The notes beneath the pieces are model-generated. The model had not been told where the DNA came from and did not search any database. It was given only the letters and a program-made list of their open reading frames with translations. Both the position numbers and the translations under genes were made by a program. Below are positions 30,622-42,968 of a stretch of 64,000 bases of DNA, piece after piece (within the stretch, counting starts at the first letter, position 1; the number at the start of each line of letters is the position of its first letter). Source of the DNA: Bemisia tabaci (taxonomy: Eukaryota > Arthropoda > Insecta > Hemiptera > Aleyrodidae); the NCBI RefSeq assembly GCF_918797505.1, contig NC_092799.1, positions 11,928,295 through 11,992,294 on the forward strand. Direction: 5' to 3'.

Positions 30622-33600
30622 TTAAAGGCAATTACCATCGAAATCATATTCACTTGATAAAAAACCATTAACAGTATTATTTATATCATTGATGAAAAAT
30701 TCTGGTGGGTTGTTCAATTCAGAATAAAAAGGCAACTCAACCAATTCATCACAATCGATGAACAATAAGAGCACTTCTTTGATTTTGACGAGATCATAAA
30801 GCATGTGCTCTCTGCCAAACTTCCACGTTTGAAACGAAGAGAGGAGTTCATTTTGATTCAAATGTTCAATTCTCTTGGTTCCAATATAAAATAAAAAACG
30901 GTAAAATTCTTCGTAGTTCATACCAAAGGTAGATTTTAACATTAGCTGACAATGTTCAAACCAGTCATCCATGTCTTGGCAATCACTGACCTCCTTTTTC
31001 ACTGCTTCCAGATTAGCTTTTAAGGACGTCCATACCTGATGGATGTTGCATGCATTGATCCAGTTATGATTGATGGAAATTGTGTCATCCTGCACACAAA
31101 GAAAAGTTAGGATTCACAAAATTGGAAGGTGTAAAAACACAGGGTGTGAATGGTTTAAAGATTTTTGAAGTATAATTGTACCTACTTGCCTTCCAGCTAA
31201 GTATCACAAGCATTAATTACACTACATGCTATGTTGCCTGACATCTTGATATTTTTTTTTACTTTTTTACATACTGCAGAGCATACTTTTATGACAATGT
31301 CAGGGATTAATTCTTAGGTCTTTGACAAAAGAAAAATTAGATAATATTTTTAATAGATCCTATTTTAATTTTTCCTAAAAAATTCAGCAACTTTGAGAAC
31401 TTAGCCGACATACTGCTCCAGCACTAACGGCGTTTATGGTACTTGGGCTGAAAGGTGACAACCTGTTTTCAAAAGAATTAGAATTGAAAATTGATAGAAT
31501 GTAAATTTAGAGATTAAGTGAACTAGAGAGGCTTCACAAAAAATCTTATCAGAAACCAACAGATAGCTTTTCCCCCCGATATAAACTCGCTCAACACTTC
31601 AAGAAAGCAGTGTTGGTACACAATTATCAATTCCAGGCAAAATGCCTTGGTCTAATACAATTTGCAAACTTTCCATACTGGTGTATGAAAATTGACCAAA
31701 ATAACTTCCGTATCATTTCTATTTTTGTTTCAAGATTTGAATAAAAACTAGTATTTGTCCCTTTTTATTTCTTTCCCTCTTTCAAGGTAAGACTTCAGGC
31801 AACAAATGTTGTTCTGTGAAAAGGTACCTCATCTTCTGGAAGAGCATTCTCCTCACATTTTTACAAACGAATAGAGGAAGAAGATCTGGAAATTTGGTGC
31901 AAATTTGACCCAGAGATCTCAAAAATTGAGGGATACATTAGTCTTTAAATTCCAAGACAAAAGTTTTTATGTTGTAGAAAAATTTGGTAGTGTTTGCAAA
32001 AATTTGGGAAAAATTTTCTCTTAGAAGATAAGGTCTTTTTTCAATAAATCCAGCCATGCTTAAAATTCAATGGCCCGACATTAATTGATAGAATGGACTA
32101 CATTTTGTAATTAGGAACTTCTGTTTAAAATTAACACATGTTCAATTAGTTCCCTTACGCAGATAGGTGTTTTCATGAAAGAGCCCGAGACAGTAGTTTC
32201 TTGCAGCAAAATTTAGTTTTAAATATTCTGCTACTATATGAAACATGTTTGATCCACTTTGAGTCACGTTAGAAAATTATCTCAGTAAAACGCAGTAAAA
32301 ATACAATAAACTTAAAATAATTAGCTATGTACACTGCTTTAAGCAATTTTTAAAAGGCTGATCTATTATATTGGTAAGTTACAAATTCATGTAAAAAGCT
32401 ACAAAACAGAAGGGAATGGATCGATGTACTATCAGAATCAATAAAGAAGTTTTTTCTCCAGCACAAAATTTGAGTTTATTCTCATTTTTCTAGTTTGATA
32501 CTTTCTCTCCTCACCTCATTCCAGACTTGGTGGTGCCATCCTGAAGGCACAAATATGACTTCTCCCGGTTCTTGAACAACAGTGAATGATCGGTTAGGAG
32601 AAATATCTGAGGCACTAACATCTCCAAGCCTTACATCAAACGCAAGATTTCCACATTCATCCTTCAGGACACGTTCTTCTCCAGGAGGGAACAACAGCCA
32701 CTTTTTTTTCCCGCAAATGTTAGCTGACCAACTGAATGATGTGAACACGTCAGCATGAAGGGGAGTCCTAGAAATAGTGATAATTTTAATGTTCAAATAG
32801 ACGAGGAGATTTCATACAGGGTGATCTTAAAGTTCCACTTCACCCCTACGATCCCTTGGGTTTTTGGTCCTTTTTGGGATACAAAAGTCGTTATCTTTGA
32901 CTAGACACTTATGAAATTTCATCTAAATATCTTCATTTTTCTATCTGAATACATAATTTTTTTTTTTTCTTTTTTCTTTAATAAAAGAAAAAAAAATAAT
33001 TTGTTCATAAGGTACAAGGGTGTTGTCCAGATGCTTGTAATGTGGGATTTTTGGATAACCCTTCAGAACAAAAAGTATGCTGCATCAAAAGCCAAAATAC
33101 TATCTGTGCAAGAAAAATGGAGGTGCAATTTTAAGAGAATAGAGGTACAATAGTTCAACACCATTATCCAGCCAGGTTACGCTAAATCAACCCATAATTT
33201 ATTTTCAGCAGTTTTGTGGTGTTAATGCTGCGGCCATCACTCAGGGCCATTCTAAATGTTGAAGAAGGAAAAAAATTCAATTTAAAACTTTTAAAATAAG
33301 GGATTAACTTCCTGAAATTAAACTGAAAGTAGGAATGCAATACCAGCAAAAATATATTTCAGCCATTGCTCCACCGTCCTAGATTTACAAAAATGTAATC
33401 ATTATGTTGTAAGAAAGCCTACTTGTTCCTTGCAAAAATAAAAAATTTTAAGGCACTGTTTTAAAATGTCACCAACAGTTCTTTCCAACCTCCACATTTC
33501 TCTATCCTGATTAGAAAACCATACCCCCAGAATTACAAAAAACAAGTAGAGTACAAGCTAAAGCCACCAAGCATCTAGGTTTGAATATATCTTTACATAC

Positions 33601-36600
33601 TAAACACTGTATCAACCTCTACTGAAAACTTTGAATTTGTCTGTGAAAAGTTCCATGGAAATGAACTTTGCATAGTATCCACAAAATTCTTTACTGGAAC
33701 TGAAATTAACTTCCTTCCTCTGAAACATCCAATGAATGAAGTGAACGAAGTTTTTGGCAAAATTGGGACGAGAATGACATTTATTCTCTTCAATTTTACT
33801 TAATACAGCTGCTACTCCATGAATGTTCAGTTAAGCATGACATCAGCACAACTTGTCTCGAGGTGGACTTTGTAAGTAAATAATTTACTTTAAAAACTTA
33901 ATTTATCAGCTTCAAAATACCAAAGCTTCTGAACTTTTTTTAAATATTTTTTCATTTGCCTAGTTACTTGTTTTAACTGTAGTAAATACAAGTTTCAATT
34001 TAACTTACCATGTGCCTTTGGGGCCCATGTACACAAATCTATAGTCATCGTCCAAATGAGGATGATCCATATAATACTCATTTAACCAATCGGACGAAAA
34101 CTGATAAGGCACAACATAAACTGATTCCGTGGGGAAATTCTTCATCAAATGCCAATCCTAAGCAGAGAAAAAAAGTATTTTACTTGAGGGGAAGGAAACA
34201 TCTGAATTGAAAACAACAACAATGAAAGTACACTGATTCCTAATGAAAAAATCAAAACGTCCATGGCAAAAGTTTAAGAGTGCAGCTTTCAGAGCATCTG
34301 GACCATTTGAAAAATTTTACTGAACTCCAGCTGTGCCTCTACTTTTTTTTGCTGTGCTCTTTTGGAGCACTTTCATAATATACTTTTGATTCCTGTGATA
34401 CTGTAACAACCTCATTTTATTGATACTGTGGGAGCGATTTGAGCATATTACAAACGTACCCAGAAGATTAACTGTCAATATTTCTGGCATAGAAAAATTG
34501 CAGGAATCACACCTTTCTTAGTAGTACTGTGAAATCGTTAGGTTGCCGTTGTTCTTGCAGCTTTGTTACAGTTTTCTTCCTAGAATACTTAAGTACTACT
34601 GATAAGTAATCATCACACAAAGCGATACAGAGAATGCTCTCTTTTTAAATCAGACGGAAATCTTCCAGGATACTGAGTGAGGAAACATTTGATTTTCTTG
34701 GATTTGTATGGACAGACTAGGTCACGCAGAGAAAAAATAAACCCTCCTCTGATGCATTTTACAGACAGAGGTTAGACGTTTTAACTTAGAATCAGAATCA
34801 GTGAAGAATTTTACTTCAATTAAACGTTAAAAGGTTAAGTTTAAAAAGGCAGAAAATTTCAAGTTCTTCTTAGTATCTTAAGAAAGAAATCTCATTTAGG
34901 AGAACGCTACAGATTAGGTATTTTTGCATCCCTGCCTTACTCTTCAGACCAAAAAGCCACTTTGCTCTGGTTTTCCTCATCTCCTTGTATCGACAATACT
35001 CCGGAGGTAATACTCCACTAAGCAGCAAGTATGGTCAAAAACGAATATCAACACTAGGGTGAGAACTTTAGTGAGCATTTTCCTTTCTTTAGATGAAATT
35101 GTATTATTAGTCATTGCAAGTACCTAGTGTAAGTCTTTTAATGTATTCTGATGGAAAAATTCAAAATAAAAGGTCATTTTTTGATTACCATAAATGAAGG
35201 ATTTGAAGGACAAGGTGCATAAAGTTCAGTTTTTGAAAATATTGAGATACCTAATAATGATTTTAAGTAAAACTAGTCTTGATGCATATTTTCTGAGAAA
35301 TTTGCATCCCATTTTTCTGCACTCATAAGCATCACTAGTTCAGTTTGAACTTTCTTTTTGCCATGAGGATCCATGTAATTTCGAAATTTCAAACACATAT
35401 TTCTCGAAACAGCAAATACTGCACTGGAGCCTTGTCCTCCAAGCTCCCCAATTGGGTTCAAACCTCATTTGTGTAATAACCTTCCAAGTGTTTTCAAGGC
35501 ATGAGACTGACCTTCAGGTACAAACATGCTTCATTTGCAGGCCAACAATCACTCGAGTATTTTTCCCAGTAATTCATGAAGTCTGAGAAGATCATGGACT
35601 TTGTTTGATGAGCGTTGTAATATTTCACTTTACAGTCAGAGACAGATACTTGAGCAGACCCTAGAAAAATAGTGAAAGGGTAAAATTAAAGAGATGACAA
35701 ATATTTGATAAAGAACGACAAGAAGAATGTGAGATCTGCAGAGATTCAGACTTAACTTGAAAGAGAAAGTAGCTGCCTTGCCAGAGGAGCTACATTACCT
35801 ACTGCCCAAGTTTATTAGAAACGGCATCTTCTTTGACTCAAACAACAATATGGATGAAAATCGATGACCAAAGTGGAAAACCACCTGTCTCTGTTTGCAA
35901 ATTGCAGACTACTTGTCATACTTTAAATTATCTTTCAAAAACTAGTCGACGTAATTTCTGGGGAACTTCCTTAATTTTTCTTTTCTCTGTAAGCAGTGCC
36001 TAGGCTAAATATTCTGGACAAAGTTCAAGCTATGAAGTTGGTTTGCTTCTCTTCGAAAAAATAAATGAGAGGCGCAACTTTTGAAACACCGGAATGAAGA
36101 TACAACACTTTGCACTAAGCCATCAAAAGATTGCTTTATGTGGGGTTGTTTCCTAGACTCATGATACAACTTGGACGACCTATGAGCTTTGGTTTGTGGC
36201 AGGAGAGTTTTAAGACAGCTAACGAGGGTTTAAGAAGGCGCTACAACTGGGTATAAATAAGGGGCTTGCAGGACAAGATACATGAGTGTACTTTTTGAAA
36301 AAATTAAGATTTTATTGAACTCAACTAAAACTAGTTGGTAAATGTGTTTTGTGAAAAATTTACGACTAAAATCCAAAAATGCATCAAAAAGTGAGTTTAA
36401 ACTTCATTTCTGCTCTACGGCTTCATGAAATTTTGAAACATGAAACACGTAGGTATTTCTTGAAATAGCAAAAATCACACATATGCACCTTGTCCTCCGA
36501 GCTCCTCAAATGTAATATACGGGTACACTAATGACTTACATGCATGTGTTTTGCATCCTTTCACTAGAGGGCTGTCACTGATTCCAAAATTGCTATAAAT

Positions 36601-37068
36601 CTATGTGCAAACCAGGTTGCCACCCGATCATCTCAACAAATTCTACACAAATGCGCAGCGCATCTTAGGATAAAACAACTTCTGGACTCTCGCTACTTCT
36701 ACATCTTAGTGAGTAAATTTTGAGGTCACATACATCATAGGCCTCCGATAGCATTAATAGGTTGCACTCTAAGATGTAGAAACATTTCGATAACAAGAAA
36801 ATAAGTATGGCTCACCAAATTTGTCTTTAAGTAGTGTGTAATTTGGTTTCCCACTGATTGTCCAATGCTGGCTTGAAGTCCAATCCTGAGCACATGCTTT
36901 GATAATACATGGCTGATTCTTGACTAAATGTTCCACAAAGAAATTAGAGTAACATTCCGCAGGTTGATTGCTGATTGTTTTGAAACCAATTTCATCTTCC
37001 ACAATCAAAGGATCAAACTCGCTCAGGGCAAAATTGAAGTCACTCTTGTCAATGTTGAGAACTTCCAT
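30622..37068 (-). CDS. JMJD4: JmjC domain-containing protein 4 (2-oxoglutarate/Fe(II) hydroxylase), 5 exons, 423 aa
   Basis: Exons on the minus strand: 37068-36816, 35660-35512, 34157-34009, 32767-32515 and 31089-30622. All introns are GT-AG and phases join exactly (253+149+149+253+468 nt). JMJD4 is an oxygenase known in mammals to hydroxylate a lysine of translation release factor eRF1. The sequence shows CLYLKDWH over the exon 2/3 join, HADVF (H188, D190, first Fe ligands), CGKKKWLLFPPGEE, and FVPSGWHHQVWN (H262/H263 supplies the third ligand). The tail DDTISINHNWINACNIHQVW and NYEEFYRFL is diagnostic of the JMJD4 family. The start MEVLNIDKSDFN is the only in-frame Met before the conserved region. 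Length matches the family. Intron 1 and intron 2 each carry a related ~240-bp MITE. The gene lies head to head with membrin. Confidence 0.93.
35205..35450. mobile_element. Short MITE in JMJD4 intron 2 (GGACAAGGTGCAT family)
   Basis: It begins GGACAAGGTGCATAAAGTTC and ends near GAGCCTTGTCCTCC, an imperfect inverted repeat. The related copy at 36,258-36,500 shares TTTTTGAAAA, AAACTAGT and TTTCTTGAAA/TTTCTCGAAA blocks. Non-coding. Confidence 0.65.
36258..36500. mobile_element. Short MITE in JMJD4 intron 1, second copy
   Basis: It begins GCAGGACAAGATACATGAG and ends ATGCACCTTGTCCTCCGAGC. It is a diverged relative of the copy at 35,205-35,450 in the same orientation. Confidence 0.6.
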
Positions 37069-37229
37069 GATGATACTCGTTCATTATATTCCTGAGACAT
37101 ATTAATGCAAAAAGTTTGTCAATGTGTAAGCTTCAAGAATCCAAAAGAAGGCCAGTGAATTTGTAAAATATGAAGGTTCTTTTGGATAAACTTCAGTGCA
37201 TAACCTAAATTTTGATAGCACGCTTGCAG
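37069..37229. promoter_or_regulatory. 5' flank of JMJD4 in a divergent gene pair
   Basis: The 1.64 kb between the JMJD4 start (37,068, minus) and the membrin start (38,712, plus) contains no other gene. A 770-bp MITE-like element separates the two starts. The true transcription starts cannot be read here, and a non-coding first exon further upstream is possible for either gene. Confidence 0.35.
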
Positions 37230-38001
37230 CAGGGTTACTATTCCGCCTACGCAGCCCAGATGGCAAAGTACGCAACATTACACAGCAAAATTTCCCAATT
37301 ACACACGCTACTGCAATAAAAAATTGTCAAAATTCGCAGCAATTATGCAGAAAATTGTAGAATTACACAGTTAAAGTCAAATTATGCACAGGATTGTGTT
37401 GACTACCCACAATCGGAAGTTTTCGTCTCTTCTGTAAATCAGAGTTCTAGAAGCAAAGTTAGAAACATTGCTTCTGGACAGAACATTATCTTCTCCATGA
37501 CCTTTTAGAGGTGTCGTCGCTAAGTTGACGGTTGTTTACTTTCGGTTTGCAGGCGTTTCCGCGTCACAACTATCCACATGAAAACATCTGGCTCTCTCAG
37601 AAGCGAGAACACAAGCTTAGATAAGTTTTATAATACTTCCAAACCTTGTAACTTTAAGTTTTAGCCACAGAAATCACAACCACAAAAAAGTCGCAAAACA
37701 TAACTGATGCGTAGTTTTTTTACAATACAATCATGAGACTGATGTTTTCAATGTGGATAGTAGCGACTGCGGCTTTGTTCAGAGGCCCAAATTCGTCATT
37801 GGCGCTTGCAAACCGAAAGTAAACAATCGTCAACTTAGCTGACTACACCTCTACCAAGATCGGCAAAACGTAGGTACCAAACCTAAAAACCGAACCAAAA
37901 AAATGGAATGTTAAAAAACTTCAATCACGCAGAATTCTTCAAATTACGCAGCATTACACATTATGCAGTGACCCTCCAATTATGCAAGACGGTAACACTG
38001 G
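37230..38001. mobile_element. Palindromic element between JMJD4 and membrin
   Basis: The ends CAGGGTTACTATTCCGCC and CGGTAACACTG are similar in inverted orientation. Subterminal sequences repeat ATTACACAG, TTACGCAG and ATTATGCA. Two inner arms pair: GTTTACTTTCGGTTTGCAGG (about 37,532) with CTTGCAAACCGAAAGTAAAC (about 37,806). There is no transposase. Confidence 0.65.
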
Positions 38002-38711
38002 CTTTCCATCAGACATGCATTGAGGCAAGGATGTTGATTACAATATCCTACCACTGATTAATGGTACGCACAAATTGGAAACTAAAGAATGGCTAGACCC
38101 TGCTGTAAAAAAGCTCAACTTGCGTACAGCTAGAGTTTAGAAAACAAATTATATTCGACTTAAAGTCGGATTTAGAGGGTAGGTTTCCAAACTTGCAGTT
38201 GACCGTAAAGCCTGGTTAATTAACAAGATTTGGGCCCATTTCTGCAAACTGAAGACACACAAAATTGAAAATAATAAAACTGCGCTTACCAATGAGGTGT
38301 GATGGATAAAGCCCATGTTAGATTCAATTTTTAGACAAATTCTTTGTCGAAACAGCATGCAGCATGAGCAGCCTACATTCTTCTGAAATTCGAGATGATA
38401 AGTTTCTGCTCTCTGATTGGTCTTTGAAGTTATTTTGTATCATATTAAATTTATTTTGATTGGTCAGTACCGTTGCTTGGTGTTACCGGTTGTGATTGAT
38501 GATTAGTCACCTGATTGCGTCATCACAATCTAATCATTTGTTTTGATTCAGGAGCATGGAACGTAAACACTACACGTCAAATTCAGAATATCAGTGATTT
38601 TTTTGTAATTGGTGCGGTCTTTGTAATTCCATTAAATTTTACAGTGAAACCTGAACTGAACTGTAGTACACTTTTTATAGTGGTTAATCTTTTTAGCGGT
38701 GGTTTGTCACC

Positions 38712-41700
38712 ATGGCTGAAGTGGACTCTCTGTACAATCAAACCAGTCGGCTCATTCAGGAAACGCAAGAACACTTTTACAGATTGGATAGAGCCAAACA
38801 TTCTATTCCAGAATTTGAAGCAATTGAAGCTGAGATCAGAAATAAAGTGGACATCATTGCGAGGTACCGCAATTGAGATTAAATCTGCAAGCGCAGAGTT
38901 GGGTTTCACATGTGAGCCCAGCGCACAGGATCTCTCTCTTTTATCGTGGCTATTCTCATGTTATTTATCAAATTTTTATTCCCTGATTTCAAATCAATGA
39001 TGGCACTGCTCATGCGATGCTGTAATTTTTCATATTTAAATACGGATACTCATGTAAAGCTAGGTTCTTTTTGCAAATTTGGGCATATCAGTTGCAGACA
39101 TATATTACTGCATGTACTGAAGAAAGAATTTTATAACACCAAGTTTGAGCTCTAAATTCCATTATTTAATGTTTGATGGATTTTATTTTCTCTCAACTGA
39201 GAGACACTTAGGAATGGACATAAAATCTTAAGGTGATTCGTCAAGCTCAAGTGACGTCGTCGAACCGGCATTCCATGTATTGCACCGATTGGGTCAAAAT
39301 TCCTAGTAGATTTTGGATTTTTAACCCAAAAAACGATCATTATTCCCTGCTTACAAACCTGAAGAATCATTCTCAACTCAAAAATTGGCCCAATTCAGAG
39401 AAATGAAAGCAGATAGTGTTAGGAGAAAAACCTAGCATTCGATACTGCTATCGATTTCTGTGTCGTATGCAAGGTTTTCTTCCTAATACTATTCTGCTTT
39501 CATTTCTCTGAATTTGGCAATTTTTTGGTTTAGAATGATTCTGTAGGCTTGGGCGCAGGGGCAATTGTACTATTTTTTGCTAAAAATCCAAAATCTGAGA
39601 TTTTTCACCTAATCTATGCAATATGTGGCATGCCAGTTCAACCACTTCCAGTGTTCAAAACTCACCTTAGAGTTTCAGAAGCCATGTGGCCTACCAAGCT
39701 TAATTTTTAGGGGCCAAATTGACGTTTTGCTTACATATCACGGCGCATTTTGTGAAAAGTCAGACGTAAGATGTTTTAGTTACAGAACTAGTAGCTGTAA
39801 TTTGTAACTTTTGAAAAATCACTAAACAGAAAAATTAGGATTTTTTTTAGAGGGGGGGGGGCAATTTTTAGGAGCGACGTTGGTGCCGAGCTCTCATTTC
39901 TTAGGCGGCAGGACAGATCTTTTAGGCGCATTTGGCGCCTATGAGTTTCGAACACTGACCACGTCACTTGAGCTTGACGAATCACCTTGAACAGGATTCT
40001 AAAAAACAGGCAACTGTTTTCTTACCATTTTTGCTTCTGATGTTCTGGAAACTCCAGTAATCATATCAGAATATTCTGAGATTGATAATTATTATACTGT
40101 TGATACATAACTCATTTTGTGTTTCAGAAATTGCAACAGGTTAGATATTTTATGCCACAAAGAGCCTGTCTCAAGGAGAAGACATCTGAGCATAAAGATT
40201 GAACAGTTGAAGTACGATCATCGGCATATTTCATCCGCTCTCCAGTCCGTGCGGTATGAGTGGGACAGAAATTTACAAGAGCAACGGCAACGGGAGGAAC
40301 TTTTACAACAGAGTTTCACTTACAATCGGAACTCAGATGCAACGACGATATTAGTGGATCATTCAATTCATCATCAAAATTCTTTACAAGTAAGTATTCA
40401 AGTTGTTTATTGAACAAAGCCTCCTGCAAAAACTGATCACAAATTGATTTAATTCAGATCGTTGCAAACAAGATAAAAAAAGATCGAGTCCAGCTTTTAT
40501 CTAAATTATTTTCCATGGGTGTATTTAGAACCTCTCATCATTTTGTTTTGGCAATTCAGCGTTATCATATTTCATCTAAATGAGCCACTTTTTACTTCAG
40601 TTAGTCAGGTTTGCAGAATTTTGAAGCCTCCACATTTTCACACCCTCTCCTGCCCATTTGCCACATTTTCTCATACTTAGGCATGCCACAAAATTTCCCA
40701 CAATTTCTGACAAGATGATGGTTTTCTATTTTCCTCCTTTGACTCTTGACCTCTAAAAATTGTCTGTCCGTCCATGCTGTTAGAGCCTTTTTACATTTTC
40801 ATATGCACCCTGTAGTGCGTCATCCGGCATTTTCTGCACCCCTGAAGATAACTTTGATGCCTGCCATGTTCCTTTGCCAACTTTCACCTAGCATTATGTG
40901 TACAATGTGACAAAAAAATCAAACTCAAGGGCGACAGGAGGCATAGTGCTCTGGTCAAAAAATGATAGGGTGCTGGTCTAATATGGCGTCTAAAAAGTTA
41001 GCATAGCCTCTATCAGCAATACCTCATCCTTCCACTCAAAATTGCATGTTTCATGGTGGTGAAAATTTGTATGACCCCTAGAAAATTATAGACAGTATTT
41101 AAGGTAAGAATTAAATAAACTTGTAAGTGAAAGAGGGATGTTTTTAGGTTCTTGATGGCTATTTAAGTACCTAGAAAACACCCTGTTTTTGTCAAGTATA
41201 CGAGAGATGGGCATCAAGACTCCTCTGCATTACTGATTCTTTCGACTAGAAAATTCCAGGCACCATTCTATACATGGGATTGTTCAAAGTATAAGGAACC
41301 CTAGACAGAGTATATCAGAATCGACACGGTTTTTTCTATTTTTTTTTTTTTTTTTAAAAAGAAGGGGTTTAAAGAATATTTGGTACAGCAAACACCTAAA
41401 ATTTCTAGACCTATAACCACAGTTATTGCAGTTTTAAGTTTGCAATTTGAAAAACGAAATTTTGATGAAGCTTCTTTTAAATTTTTAATTTGTCATATTT
41501 TAAGCTCAGAATTGATTGATAGGTAATATTTCTTCACCTACAAATAAATTTAAGCCTTTAATGTATTTTTTGGGATAGACAGTAATTTTTGTTGAAAACT
41601 GGAAGTCCAGTTTTTTTCACCTAGCTGGACAAAAATTTGATTATGTACTTCCTGCAATCAGAAATTATTATTTCAGGGTTATTCATGGAAGCACCTATCT

Positions 41701-42159
41701 ACATTGGGAAATGTGTGGCCTGTACGTTTTTTCTAAAATGATACAGAAATAGTAGCTCCTTATTGCAAAATGTAGTCCAAACGCCCTCCTTTCACTAAGG
41801 TCTCTTTAGCTGTAAACGATTACATTCGTTATAGGGGTAGTTAGAAATACAGAATTGAAATTTTCCCACCATAAGCCCTCACTGAAGAAAATCATCAAAT
41901 TTGTTTTCTTTTTCAGAATGCCAATAGAGGAGTAGACGATCTCATCAGTTCCGGTTCCAGTATTTTAGATAATCTACGAGATCAACGCAACACTATTAAA
42001 GGGGCTCACAGGAAAATTCTGGATATCGCCAATACTCTAGGCTTGTCTAATACCACAATGAGATTCATTGAAAGGAGGCGGACTGAGGATATGTATATTC
42101 TATTTTTGGGCATGTTTATAACTTTAGTCATTATTTTTTTAATTATTTATTACTTTTAA
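38712..42159 (+). CDS. GOSR2: Membrin / Golgi SNAP receptor complex member 2 (Qb-SNARE), 3 exons, 218 aa
   Basis: Exons: 38712-38863, 40128-40389 and 41917-42159. Introns are GT-AG and phases join (152+262+243 nt). Membrin is a Qb-SNARE for vesicle fusion between the endoplasmic reticulum and the Golgi. The start [20 protein letters not shown] sits in a good context (CACCATGG). Exon 2 has [20 protein letters not shown] and [17 protein letters not shown]. Exon 3 has the SNARE motif ([37 protein letters not shown]) and a C-terminal membrane anchor (about residues 196-218, [20 protein letters not shown]) ending at the terminal residue, as expected for a tail-anchored protein. Length fits the family (about 212). 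Intron 1 contains a 758-bp element. No defect was seen. Confidence 0.95.
39230..39987. mobile_element. Terminal-inverted-repeat element in membrin intron 1
   Basis: A perfect 27-bp inverted repeat (39230-39256 and 39961-39987) starts AAGGTGATTCGTCAAGCTCA. The interior has repeated AAAATCCAAAATCT-type words and a hairpin near 39,418-39,490. No coding capacity, and no clear target duplication. Confidence 0.8.
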
Positions 42160-42968
42160 AATGCCTGTCCTCGGCTGATTTTGCAGGAAGTTTTTTCAGT
42201 AGGGCTCTATTTGAATTGGACGGATTTGACACTAATCACATCTTACCTAACTGTATTTCATGTTGCATGATTTCCTCTCATGTTTAATTTTTTTAACAGA
42301 GAACTAGGCCATGAAACTTCTTTAAACCCTCTACGAATTTACCTTTGACTCTGAAGAGAGTACTCATAAAATTTCAAGTTTCAATTTTGTAGTGTTCTGC
42401 TTAAAAAATTACATGTCAGAGAAAATAGGCAATGTCTGATTTTGTTAGGCTGATTTATTGACAATTAAATACAAATTTGAAGGCTGTTTCAATCTGTGAT
42501 CAGTGCATAAAGACATCTACATTTTGTTTGTATTGTCGGTAATTCCTATTCATTTATTTGTATAATTTATATAATAGCAGGCGTATCGGTAAATCTGTAT
42601 TGTTACAAAATTTAGTCTGTTGAACACTTGTTAAAATTTTAAAGGCATGTTATTTGGTAAATCTGCTGTCTGCATTAAAAGGTACTGTTAATTTTGCAAC
42701 AGTGTTCCTTTTTAATGAAAGCACCGCCACATCAGCTGTTCACAACAGTATCTGCATCCAAGCTTTCATCAACAAACATTAACCGCACTCTGTCAAAGTA
42801 AAGTCGCATCAATACCAGAAATTCAGTCATAGACATGTGGAATCATGTGATTCAAGCTCCTTTAAGGTAATATTTCTCAGTCCTGTGAGTGAATCTGGTG
42901 AAAATTCGAAGTTCATTTTAAATTGCTCGTGTAACTGTAAGCAAAGTGTTCAATGAAACGGCACAGGG
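42160..42968. other. Intergenic: membrin 3' UTR and upstream region of the 801-aa gene
   Basis: AT-rich sequence with no ORF. It should hold the membrin 3' UTR and the promoter of the following gene. I could not place a polyadenylation or start site with confidence. Confidence 0.4.

Noticed and set aside
38515..39000. 161-codon plus-strand ORF overlapping membrin exon 1
   Set aside because: It is in a different frame from the clearly conserved membrin exon and has no family resemblance.
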